Both the position numbers and the translations under genes were made by a program. Of a stretch of DNA of 20,202 nt, positions 12,080 through 19,273 are shown piece after piece; position 1 is the first letter of the stretch, and each line of letters opens with the position of its first letter. The stretch lies in contig JBBQCF010000016.1 of assembly GCA_038318455.1 (NCBI GenBank), forward strand, positions 1 through 20,202. Direction: 5' to 3'. Below the pieces are notes generated by a model. It searched no databases, was not told the origin of the DNA, and saw nothing but the letters and a program-made list of their open reading frames with translations. This stretch comes from UBA12068 sp038318455 (GTDB lineage Bacteria; Patescibacteriota; Minisyncoccia; Moranbacterales; GWC2-37-73).

Positions 12080-15000
12080 TTATGTAAGTTCAGCACTTCC
12101 ACCTTGAATAAGTTTTTTTATTTCACTCAAGAGTTGCGGATGATGCTCAATGGAAAAAGGAGTTTCTAGTTTGTTGGCTTGATGATGAAGAAAAACTTTG
12201 CAAGAACCAATTGTGCAGGTATTAAAAAATTTCGAAAGATTGTGGATGATATCGGGCGTTGCATTGGGGGGCAGTGTCACAATCAATTTATTTCCCGCAA
12301 TAGTATTATTTGGTGTTTGTTTTTCAATATTTAACGATGGTGTTCCACTTGGATTATTTTTATCATCATCATTTTCTTCATCTTTAACCCCATAAGTTTT
12401 TTTGGTGGCTTCCACTCGCAGATAATTTTCAATTTCACTGCGATTAAGTTCCTTGGCTTCGTCAACAATTAATTTATATACACCATCTTTATCAGAAAGT
12501 CTTCCTTCTGCGATAATCATCCGTTCCTCTTCCCAAACACTACCCATTCTTTCGAGCACTTTAGGGAAAACTAATATTTCAATTTTACCTTTTGTGTCTT
12601 CAAGCATTACAAACAGCATCGTTTCTTGGCGCTTGGTTAAAATCTTTTGAATTTTTTGAATCACGCCGCCGACTGCAATTTTTTGTCCAACTAATTCTGG
12701 TGTGAGCTTATCGAGCGATACTGCAACTTTGTCAATATATGCTTGGTATGGTTTCACTGGATGACCACTAACATAGAGCCCAAGTAATTCCTTTTCCCAT
12801 TTTAGTTGTTGATTTTTGCTGGCAGGCTCAACTTCGAGCAGGGGAACTTGAGGCGTTTCTAGAATTGCTTCGCCAAATAAGCTGACTTGATTAGAATTTT
12901 TTGATTTTTGTACACTTTTTGTGAACATTAAAATTTGTTCCATGCTTTCAATGATTTGGTTTCTTTCTCCAAGCTCATCTAGTGCTCCAACCTTCGCTAG
13001 AGCATCAATGGATTTTTTATTGAGATCTTTAGTTTCTACTCGTTCAAGAAAATCTCCGAGAGATTTGAATTTTCCTCCACGTTTTCTTTCTGCCACAATT
13101 TCATGTGCAATCACATGACCCACGTTTTTGATAGCATTAAATCCGAAACGAATATTTTCACTACCATCTTCATTAGTGATCACTGCAAAATCTTCAAAAC
13201 TTTCATTAACATTTGGCGCTAGAACTTTGATTCCCATGTCATGACATTCGGCTGCCTCAATAGCGATGCGATCAATATTGTCTTGATCTGAAGTTTGTAG
13301 TGCTGCCATAAAAGCCGCAGGGTAGTGTGCTTTGAGGTATGCTGTTTGATAGGCAATGATGGCATAACAAGCAGCGTGAGAACGATTGAAGCCATAACCA
13401 GCAAACGGTTCAATGAATGAAAAAACTTTTTCTGCGATTTCCTTGGTGCTGCCGTTGTCAATGCAACCTTGAATAAATTTTATTTTTTGTTCTTTAATGA
13501 GTTCAAAAATTTTCTTACCCATAGCTTTTCTAAGGACATCAGCTTCGCCCATAGTGAAACCTGCCAAATCGCGAGCGATTTGCATAACTTGTTCTTGATA
13601 TACGGCCACTCCATATGTGTTGGCCAAAATCGGTTCAAGTTTTGGATGAACATATTTCACTTTGCGACCATGTTTTCCGGAAATGAAATCTGGAATCCAA
13701 TCCATTGGACCAGGACGATAAAGTGCTACCATAGCAATAATGTCCTCAATAACTGTTGGTTGAAGCAGTTTAAGATAGCGTTTCATGCCGGAACTTTCAA
13801 ATTGAAAAACTCCTGTAGTTTGTCCAGTAGCAAAGAGCTTATAGGCCGCCTCGTCATTAATAGGGATGGTTTCAATATCAATATCTATTCCCTTAGTTTT
13901 TTTGACAATGCGAAGAGTGTTTTGAATGATAGTAAGATTTTTCAGTCCCAAAAAGTCCATCTTGAGTAAGCCAATTTTTTCCACATAGGAAGACTTGGTT
14001 GAAGACGAATATTGAGTCACTGTTCCTTCGCGCGAGCCCGTGATGTTTTGAATAGGTGAATAATAGGTAACAGGTTCTTTGGTGATCACAACTCCGCAAG
14101 CATGCATGCCAGCGTGACGCACCACGCCTTCAAGGCGCATGGCAGAGTCAATAAGTTTTTTGGCATCTGGTCCAGAATTGTAATGTTCTCTAAATTCAGG
14201 AACTTCCTCTAAAGCTTTTTTAATAGAAGTGAACATTGGAATCATTTGCGAAGTTTTATTGCAAAAATCATAGGGGATTCCTAATGCTCTTCCAGTATCA
14301 CGAATGGCAGCGCGCGCCGCCATTGTTCCAAAGGTGATGATTTGCGAAACATGATCATTGCCATATTTTCTGCGGCAATAATTGAGTACATCCTCTCTTC
14401 TATCGTCAGCAAAATCCATGTCGACGTCGGGCATGGAAACTCTTTCAGGATTTAGAAATCTCTCAAAAAGCAAATTATATTCGATTGGATCAACGTTGGT
14501 TATTCCAGTTAAATATGAAACAAAGCTTCCAGCAGCGCTTCCGCGTCCAGGACCAACCACGATTCCATTATTACGTGCCCAGTTTACGAAATCTTGTACG
14601 ATTAAAAAGTATGAGCCATATCCGCATTTTTCAATAACAGAAATTTCATAATCCATACGCTTGCGATGCACATCAGTTATGTCAGTGCCATATTTTTTCA
14701 CAAGTCCTGCCTCGCAAAGCTCAATGAGATATGACATGTCAGTGTGACCCTCTGGCACATCAAAATGGGGAAGTTGAGTTTCTCCCATTTTTATTTTGAA
14801 ATCACACTGATCTGTGACGAGTTGTGTGTTGGAAATAACTTCAGGGTTGCTTGGAAAACAGGTCAGCATTTCTTCTGGTGAACGCAGTGACAAATCAAAA
14901 TCCATCAAATTCATGCGATCACTTTCATAAACTTTGCGGTTAGTTTGTACACAAAGCAAAATATCTTGCGCGCTGGCATCTTCCTTGTTGACATAATGCA

Positions 15001-15631
15001 CATCATTAGTTGCCACCACTGGAATGCCAAGTTCTGTTCCAAGTTTGAAAATACCAGCATTGGCAACTTCTTGATTGGAAAATTTTGTATGACTTTGTAC
15101 TTCCAAAAAAAACCCATTTTCATCAAAAATATCTCGATATTCCAAAGCAAGTTCTCTGGCCTTATCATAATTTCCCATTACAATTTGTGCGGGAATTTCT
15201 CCTTCCACGCAAGCGGAAAGACCAATCAGTCCTTTGGCATATTTACGAAGAACTTTGCGATCGATGCGGGGTTTGTAATAAAATCCATCAAGATGTGCAA
15301 TGGAAACAAGTTTCATGAGGTTGTGATATCCTTCCTCATCTTTTACGAGCAAAATAAGATGATTGCGTTTGCGATCTTCAGCAGTAGGATTTTTACTAGT
15401 AAGGTCATTGGCGGTGATATACATTTCACATCCTATGATGGCTTTAATTCCTTTTTCTTTAGCCTTGATGAAAAGTTCCACCGCTCCATACATCACACCA
15501 TGGTCAGTCAATGCTATTGAGTCCATGCCAAGTTCTAGCGCGCGATCAAGCAGGTCATCGATTTTACCGAGACCATCTAATAGTGAGTAGTGAGAATGGA
15601 CGTGTAAATGGGTGTATTTTGGTGTGCTCAT
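12080..15631 (-). CDS. dnaE: DNA polymerase III alpha subunit
   Basis: The replicative polymerase, 1183 residues. The PHP domain (about 5-215) keeps all nine expected metal ligands: His10, His12, Asp19, His44, Glu69, His91, Cys141, Asp210 and His212. The C-family polymerase core shows GPGRGSAAGS (360-369), the catalytic aspartates Asp402 and Asp404 in PDVDMDF, and Asp559 in LLKMDFLGLKNL. FAGYGFNRSHAACYA (743-757) belongs to the fingers/helix-hairpin region. QVSLF at 915-919 fits the internal beta-clamp binding motif. An OB fold follows (about 985-1060, KIAVGGVIQKIQK...), then a linker with acidic DEENDDDKNN and a C-terminal domain. ATG 15631 starts the conserved KYTHLHVHSHYSLLDG block. thrS follows after 258 bp of leader. 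Confidence 0.98.
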   Translation of the reverse strand: MSTPKYTHLHVHSHYSLLDGLGKIDDLLDRALELGMDSIALTDHGVMYGAVELFIKAKEKGIKAIIGCEMYITANDLTSKNPTAEDRKRNHLILLVKDEEGYHNLMKLVSIAHLDGFYYKPRIDRKVLRKYAKGLIGLSACVEGEIPAQIVMGNYDKARELALEYRDIFDENGFFLEVQSHTKFSNQEVANAGIFKLGTELGIPVVATNDVHYVNKEDASAQDILLCVQTNRKVYESDRMNLMDFDLSLRSPEEMLTCFPSNPEVISNTQLVTDQCDFKIKMGETQLPHFDVPEGHTDMSYLIELCEAGLVKKYGTDITDVHRKRMDYEISVIEKCGYGSYFLIVQDFVNWARNNGIVVGPGRGSAAGSFVSYLTGITNVDPIEYNLLFERFLNPERVSMPDVDMDFADDRREDVLNYCRRKYGNDHVSQIITFGTMAARAAIRDTGRALGIPYDFCNKTSQMIPMFTSIKKALEEVPEFREHYNSGPDAKKLIDSAMRLEGVVRHAGMHACGVVITKEPVTYYSPIQNITGSREGTVTQYSSSTKSSYVEKIGLLKMDFLGLKNLTIIQNTLRIVKKTKGIDIDIETIPINDEAAYKLFATGQTTGVFQFESSGMKRYLKLLQPTVIEDIIAMVALYRPGPMDWIPDFISGKHGRKVKYVHPKLEPILANTYGVAVYQEQVMQIARDLAGFTMGEADVLRKAMGKKIFELIKEQKIKFIQGCIDNGSTKEIAEKVFSFIEPFAGYGFNRSHAACYAIIAYQTAYLKAHYPAAFMAALQTSDQDNIDRIAIEAAECHDMGIKVLAPNVNESFEDFAVITNEDGSENIRFGFNAIKNVGHVIAHEIVAERKRGGKFKSLGDFLERVETKDLNKKSIDALAKVGALDELGERNQIIESMEQILMFTKSVQKSKNSNQVSLFGEAILETPQVPLLEVEPASKNQQLKWEKELLGLYVSGHPVKPYQAYIDKVAVSLDKLTPELVGQKIAVGGVIQKIQKILTKRQETMLFVMLEDTKGKIEILVFPKVLERMGSVWEEERMIIAEGRLSDKDGVYKLIVDEAKELNRSEIENYLRVEATKKTYGVKDEENDDDKNNPSGTPSLNIEKQTPNNTIAGNKLIVTLPPNATPDIIHNLSKFFNTCTIGSCKVFLHHQANKLETPFSIEHHPQLLSEIKKLIQGGSAELT

Positions 15632-15653
15632 ATATTGGAAAAATTAAATATAT

Positions 15654-15695
15654 ATTCCAAATTTTAAATTTAAAATTTTAAATTTAAAATTAAGG
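15654..15695. repeat. 7-bp-period repeat (ATTTTAA/ATTTAAA) upstream of dnaE
   Basis: Six heptamers in register: ATTCCAA, then ATTTTAA and ATTTAAA alternating twice, then ATTAAGG. It ends about 20 bp before the dnaE start and may carry its promoter. A short inverted repeat TTGGAA/TTCCAA (15635-15640, 15655-15660) borders it. Confidence 0.75.
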
Positions 15696-15697
15696 AT

Positions 15698-15727
15698 AAA
15701 AACAAAAATCACTTAACTAATAAGTGA
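15698..15727 (-). terminator. intrinsic terminator after the minus-strand membrane gene
   Basis: Stem TCACTTA/TAAGTGA (15709-15715, 15721-15727) with a 5-base loop. On the minus strand it is followed by a T-rich tract broken by a single G (15708-15698). It lies 130 bp after the stop of the 15858-16355 gene. Confidence 0.65.
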
Positions 15728-15800
15728 CCCAAAGATAAATATAGAAAAAATGTATGTAAGCATATGTTTTTAGATCTTCATAGCCCAGGGACCAAGCCAT
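15717..15800 (-). CDS. possible 27-residue small ORF
   Basis: ATG 15800 opens a 27-codon frame ending at TAG 15719-15717. The peptide (starting MAWSLGYEDLKTYAYIHFF) is rich in Tyr, Trp and Phe. It sits between the membrane-protein gene and its terminator, and the stop codon is within the terminator loop. No ribosome binding site is visible. It may be a small protein, a decayed gene end, or chance. Confidence 0.25.
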   Translation of the reverse strand: MAWSLGYEDLKTYAYIHFFYIYLWVTY

Positions 15801-15857
15801 TGGGTTTTGCAAGATATTTTATTACTCAAGTATGGTAGCATCTTTTTGTGTTGTTGG

Positions 15858-16355
15858 CTAGTTGTCTTTTTTTGAATTGTTTGTGCGCCCACTCATGGGA
15901 GTAAAAAAACTTAGCACAACTTTTTCATGTTGCCATTTTTCTCTTTCAAGTGGTCTTTTTCTTGCAAGATAATATATCAAAGCTCCTAGTGGGCCCAATA
16001 TGAAAATAATAAAAACCCAAGTCTTTCTCCAAATAAGTTCATTTTTCTTGGCATACCTCAATGTCCAAATCCAAATATATAATATGATAAGAATAACAAC
16101 AGCTATGATGCTAGCCAGGAGCTTATTTGCTCCGAAAAAATCTAACACAATTGGCTTTACTATTATAAACTGTTCACTAGTATAGGATATTGCTTGGGAT
16201 ACTATGTTTTTCACGAAAACATAAATAGTGGCGAAAAAATCCACAACCTTTTGCAGTGTTGGTGAAATTTTTTGCCACAGCGCAGAAAAAAACTCGTACG
16301 CGCGCACTAGCAGTGGCCATGATTTCTCCCAAACATTTAAAATAGTTTCTTGCAT
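15858..16355 (-). CDS. membrane protein with PLDc_N-like C-terminal part
   Basis: 165 residues from ATG 16355. The N-terminal 75 residues are amphipathic helix with many aromatic residues (WEKSWPLLVRAYEFFSALWQ). Two transmembrane helices follow: ASIIAVVILIILYIWIW, and after a basic loop (RYAKKNELIWRKTW) the segment VFIIFILGPLGALIYYLA. The W...GPLGALIYYLARKR end matches the pattern of the short phospholipase D-nuclease N-terminal (PLDc_N) domain, found in many small membrane proteins without nuclease activity. The frame extends to ATG 16382, but a promoter -10 box at 16389-16384 places transcription start inside that extension, so ATG 16355 is chosen. Function unknown; inner-membrane location is likely. 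Confidence 0.75.
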   Translation of the reverse strand: MQETILNVWEKSWPLLVRAYEFFSALWQKISPTLQKVVDFFATIYVFVKNIVSQAISYTSEQFIIVKPIVLDFFGANKLLASIIAVVILIILYIWIWTLRYAKKNELIWRKTWVFIIFILGPLGALIYYLARKRPLEREKWQHEKVVLSFFTPMSGRTNNSKKDN

Positions 16356-16383
16356 TTTTTTGAAAGTGTTGATATATGTCATA

Positions 16384-16412
16384 ATTATACCGTCTTATTT
16401 AATTGTGCACAA
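16384..16412 (-). promoter_or_regulatory. promoter of the PLDc_N-like membrane gene
   Basis: On the minus strand TTGTGC (16412-16407), a 17-bp spacer and a perfect TATAAT (16389-16384). Start is predicted near 16377, about 22 nt before ATG 16355. Confidence 0.7.
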
Positions 16413-16523
16413 ATCATTTCCCAATTTTTCTTTTTTGTGATAAAATATTAATAAGCTTTTCATATAAAAATAAATAATAAAAAACTCTCTTTTTCTTAAA
16501 AATATTGCGGAGAGTGAAAAAAA

Positions 16524-17219
16524 ATGAATAAAAAAACAACCAAAGTTGTTCCACATAAAAAAGCGGTAGAAAAAAAGAAAATCACAAGAAAAACTTCTCC
16601 TCGTGTTTCGTCTGTTTCGAAAAAAATAAACAGGACTATTCCTGCCAAAATAGAATGGAGCAAGAAATTTAGAATAAATAGACGTATAGCAAGTGAATTT
16701 GCCATTGGCATCACATTGATATTGGCTGTTACTATTGGCGTAATATTTTGGATTCAAGATAGAATTGTCGAAGAACAGTACATGAATAGCTCAATAAATG
16801 CTCTAAAAAAAGTAAATAAAATTGTGAAAGAAACACCAGTAAAAAAACCCGCTGCTACTGTTGTCGATAATAAAAATAATGTGTCAGTTGAAAATAGTGG
16901 AGATGTTTGCAAAGCCCGCCTTTATGTTGGAGAGTCCATGTTAAATGGAAACTATGTCTTAAGCACTATCCCTGGAACAGCGAAAAAGGATTGGTTGTTT
17001 AAAGTTTCAAAAGAGGATATTGGTAAGTTACCTCAAGCTGTTAGTGAATTGCTTTTTATTGCAGATGCAACTCCAGAAATGATTGAAAAATTAAAAAAGG
17101 CTACAGAAAAGAAAACCGAAGCAATTACAGTCAAAGGATTTTATTATGATTGTCAGGGTGTACCAGTCGTGAGTATTGGCGATGCTAGGATTGCAATGGC
17201 AAAATTTATCAAAAAATAA
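16524..17219 (+). CDS. single-pass membrane protein with basic cytoplasmic tail
   Basis: I do not recognise this 231-residue protein. Residues 1-55 are very basic (Lys/Arg-rich, few acids) and likely cytoplasmic, perhaps touching DNA, RNA or lipid head groups. One membrane helix follows (about 58-77, EFAIGITLILAVTIGVIFWI). The outer part has a polar linker (KETPVKKPAATVVDNKNN) and a small domain of about 105 residues with two cysteines (Cys128 in GDVCKARLYVG and another in YYDCQGVP) that could form a disulphide. There is no cleavable signal peptide. GGAG at 16509-16512 may serve as ribosome binding site, and the overlapping GAGAGT (16510-16515) can pair with ACTCTC at 16484-16489. A clear terminator follows. 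Confidence 0.75.
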   Translation: MNKKTTKVVPHKKAVEKKKITRKTSPRVSSVSKKINRTIPAKIEWSKKFRINRRIASEFAIGITLILAVTIGVIFWIQDRIVEEQYMNSSINALKKVNKIVKETPVKKPAATVVDNKNNVSVENSGDVCKARLYVGESMLNGNYVLSTIPGTAKKDWLFKVSKEDIGKLPQAVSELLFIADATPEMIEKLKKATEKKTEAITVKGFYYDCQGVPVVSIGDARIAMAKFIKK

Positions 17220-17241
17220 CAAATTAGTAAAACTTGAATAA

Positions 17242-17280
17242 TTTAAAAATACCCTCCTTTTTTGTGAGGGTATTTTTAAA
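17242..17280 (+). terminator. intrinsic terminator
   Basis: A 12-bp stem, 17245-17256 with 17266-17277 (CCCTC/GAGGG core), extends by three A-T pairs on the outside around a 9-base loop. The descending arm ends in T5. It closes the transcript of the membrane-protein gene. Confidence 0.85.
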
Positions 17281-17290
17281 AAGCTGGATA

Positions 17291-17318
17291 TTGATTCTTG
17301 AATGTTGTATATTGAATT
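17291..17318. repeat. 7-bp-period repeat (TTGAATN type) upstream of rnhB
   Basis: Four heptamers: TTGATTC, TTGAATG, TTGTATA, TTGAATT. The array ends three bases before the rnhB start codon. Confidence 0.65.
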
Positions 17319-17321
17319 TAT

Positions 17322-18044
17322 ATGGAATTATCAACATTTATTCTTGAAAAAGATTTCGCCAAACAGGGATTTACACATATCATCGGAACTGACGAGGTTG
17401 GACGTGGTCCTCTTTGTGGCCCAGTTTTGGCTTGTGCAGCGATGTATAAAAATCATGATTTTGAAATTCCCAAGGAATTAGAAAAGGAATTTGAGCTAAT
17501 TAGAGACTCTAAGAAAGTTTCTGAAAAACAAAGAGAGAGTATTTTTGAACTCATTCATGAGCATTTCTATATTGGAATTGGACTTTGTGATCATGAAACA
17601 ATTGACAGAATTAACATTCTGGAGGCCAGCTTCCTTTCCATGAAAAAGGCTGTGCAGGATCTTAGAAAGAATATTGGTCAAGATATTTGGGGTGATATTG
17701 AGCCAAAATATATAATTCTAGTTGATGGAAACAAACAAATACCAAACCTTTCAATGGAGCAATATGCCGTTATTGGTGGGGATAAATTAGTTAAGTCTAT
17801 TTCAGCAGCTTCAATTGTGGCTAAGGTGACCAGGGATCGCATGATGGAGAAAATGCATGCTAAATATCCACAATATGGCTTAGATAAGCACAAAGGTTAT
17901 GGGACAAAAATGCACATGGATGCCCTTGTCGCTCATGGTCCTTGCGAAATTCATCGCAAAAGTTTTGCGCCAGTCAAAAGGGCTCTAAAAAAAATAGAAA
18001 CACGCGTTGATACTACCGATTATTCAAATGAATTGTCAGAATAA
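17322..18044 (+). CDS. rnhB: ribonuclease HII
   Basis: Cuts RNA in RNA-DNA hybrids and removes ribonucleotides from DNA. The 240 residues include GTDEVGRGPLCGPV (22-35) with Asp24, Glu25 and the GRG ribonucleotide-sensing loop, then RDSKKVSEKQRE (61-72). LVDGN carries Asp135 and GGDKLVKSISAASIVAKVTRDRMM (152-175) carries Asp154, completing the four-carboxylate site. GYGTKMHMDAL follows. The C-terminal ~25 residues form a charged tail. ATG 17322 directly follows a heptamer repeat and lacks a Shine-Dalgarno sequence. Confidence 0.97.
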   Translation: MELSTFILEKDFAKQGFTHIIGTDEVGRGPLCGPVLACAAMYKNHDFEIPKELEKEFELIRDSKKVSEKQRESIFELIHEHFYIGIGLCDHETIDRINILEASFLSMKKAVQDLRKNIGQDIWGDIEPKYIILVDGNKQIPNLSMEQYAVIGGDKLVKSISAASIVAKVTRDRMMEKMHAKYPQYGLDKHKGYGTKMHMDALVAHGPCEIHRKSFAPVKRALKKIETRVDTTDYSNELSE

Positions 18045-18183
18045 GACATATATGTATTAAAAACAAAAAATCCCTTAAAGTGAGGTGGATTCATCTCATA
18101 GGCTTGCCAGATTGAATGATTGATGTTAAGATGGTTTTGATATTTAATATTTAAAAAGGTTTGAAATAGAGCGAAATTTTCGT

Positions 18184-18253
18184 TTTTAAAATTTAGAAAT
18201 TTAGTCATTGTAAATTGATTGGAAATTGGAAATTAAAAATTGGAAATTAAAAC
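18184..18253. repeat. 7-bp-period repeat (TTGGAAA type) in the rnhB-rpmF gap
   Basis: TTGGAAA appears at 18219, 18226 and 18240, with TTAAAAA (18233) and TTAAAAC (18247) in the same register. Weaker units extend back to about 18184. The rest of the 283-bp gap (18045-18327) is AT-rich and holds no feature I can support except an unconvincing minus-strand ORF. Confidence 0.7.
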
Positions 18254-18327
18254 CCTAAGATTATCAAAAACTTACTTTAGTTTTCAAGATATAGTTAGAG
18301 AGAAACGCTTTATTTTTATGTAATGCT

Positions 18328-18525
18328 ATGTCAGTACCAAAACAACGACACACCAAACAACGCAGAGATGCGAAACGTGACCGTTTCGAAATTGATGCTA
18401 TCAAAACTCAAACTTGTCCAAAATGTGGCAAGGAAAAACTTTCACATCGTGTTTGCCCACATTGCGGCTTCTATAAGGGAAATGAAGTTATAAACACAAT
18501 TAAAAAAGTAGCAAAAAAGAAATAG
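18328..18525 (+). CDS. rpmF: ribosomal protein bL32
   Basis: Large-subunit ribosomal protein of 65 residues. It has the family start MSVPKQRHTKQRRDAKR and a zinc ribbon, CPKC (30-33) with CPHC (43-46), so it is the cysteine-containing form. The C-terminal tail (INTIKKVAKKK) is basic. It precedes nusB by about 95 bp. No Shine-Dalgarno sequence is clear. Confidence 0.97.
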   Translation: MSVPKQRHTKQRRDAKRDRFEIDAIKTQTCPKCGKEKLSHRVCPHCGFYKGNEVINTIKKVAKKK

Positions 18526-18536
18526 TTACTAAATTT

Positions 18537-18608
18537 TGTCATCCTGAAATTGTTTCAGGATCTTAGTGCTGATTAGGGCTAAGATTTTCAATTACTTCTG
18601 GAATGACA
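18537..18608. repeat. TGTCAT...ATGACA-family element, copy 3 (different interior)
   Basis: Bounded by TGTCATCC (18537) and GGAATGACA (ending 18608), the same ends as copies 1 and 2, but with a different interior. The interior holds a 9-bp hairpin ATCCTGAAA/TTTCAGGAT (18541-18549, 18553-18561) and a second stem CTTAG/CTAAG (18562-18566, 18579-18583). It fills the rpmF-nusB gap and ends 13 bp before the nusB start. Confidence 0.75.
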
Positions 18609-18621
18609 TGCAAAAATAAAA

Positions 18622-19140
18622 ATGGCAAATAGACATCTTCAACGATCAGTTGCAATGCAGGCTCTTTTTGAGTGGGATTTTCAAGGTAAACATGATGAGT
18701 TTGCAGATGCTATTATTGATAGAAATATCAAGGAATTTGCACCAGGAATTGAAGAAGCTGAATTTACTTCCAAATTAGTAAAGGGAACACTTGAAAAAAG
18801 GTCCATTATTGATGCGTTAATTGAAAAATGTGCTCCGGAATGGCCACTTGATCAGGTGACGATTATTGACCGCAACATTCTTCGCTTGGGAATCTATGAA
18901 CTTATGCACGGTAATTATGCCGAAGTTCCACCGAAGGTTGCAATTAATGAATCCATAGAGCTTGCCAAAACTTTTGGAGGTGAAAGTTCTGCACGTTTTG
19001 TTAATGGTGTGCTGGGAACAATCTATCGTGAAATGGGCGAACCAATGAAAGATGATACTACCAAGAAACACAAAGAATTTATTGAAGTTGCTCCAGAAAA
19101 AGTTATAGTTAACGCTGAATCAGAAGAAAAAGTAAAATAA
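18622..19140 (+). CDS. nusB: transcription antitermination factor NusB
   Basis: Binds boxA RNA with NusE (S10) in rRNA antitermination. The 172 residues start with RHLQRSVAMQALFEWDF, an RNA-binding basic helix, followed by the all-helical fold ending in the signature VTIIDRNILRLGIYELMHG, VPPKVAINESIELAKTFGGESSARFVNGVLGTI. A hydrophilic tail of about 35 residues (DDTTKKHKEFIEVAP...) goes beyond the usual end near 140 residues. It lies between rpmF and rnc, all on the plus strand and concerned with ribosomes or rRNA, so NusB and RNase III may be coexpressed. Confidence 0.96.
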   Translation: MANRHLQRSVAMQALFEWDFQGKHDEFADAIIDRNIKEFAPGIEEAEFTSKLVKGTLEKRSIIDALIEKCAPEWPLDQVTIIDRNILRLGIYELMHGNYAEVPPKVAINESIELAKTFGGESSARFVNGVLGTIYREMGEPMKDDTTKKHKEFIEVAPEKVIVNAESEEKVK

Positions 19141-19151
19141 TAAGTTATTTA

Positions 19152-19266
19152 AAATCTCAAATCTCAAATCTCAATGTCAGATAAATGACTAAATATCAAA
19201 ATCTTAATTTTTAGATTTTGAACTTTTGATTTTATTAGGATTTTAGATTTTAGATTTGAGATTTCT
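19152..19266 (+). promoter_or_regulatory. nested hairpin in the nusB-rnc gap, made of inverted heptamer arrays
   Basis: AAATCTC repeats three times at 19152-19172. GATTTTA, GATTTTA, GATTTGA and GATTTCT run at 19239-19266. The two arrays are inverted copies: AAATCTCAAATCT pairs perfectly with AGATTTGAGATTT (19252-19264), and the helix can extend to about 22 bp with two mismatches. Inside, TCAAAATCT (19196-19204) pairs with AGATTTTGA (19213-19221). The RNA would be a long, nearly continuous double strand ending some 10 nt before the rnc start codon, a plausible RNase III substrate. Confidence 0.7.
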
Positions 19267-19273
19267 TGAATCC

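Noticed and set aside
13469..13969. Plus-strand ORFs of 166 and 191 codons opposite dnaE (also 14945-15520)
   Set aside because: They are antisense to conserved DnaE domains, have Cys/Phe/Ser-rich shadow composition and no start signals.
15780..15815. Short hairpin CCAA/TTGG downstream of the membrane gene as a terminator
   Set aside because: The stem is only four pairs and no T-run follows; the stem at 15709-15727 with its T tract is a better terminator.
18020..18208. 62-residue minus-strand ORF between rnhB and rpmF
   Set aside because: It overlaps the end of rnhB, lacks a ribosome binding site and promoter, begins in AT-rich low-complexity DNA and matches no family I know. It could be a decayed gene fragment, but I cannot support it.
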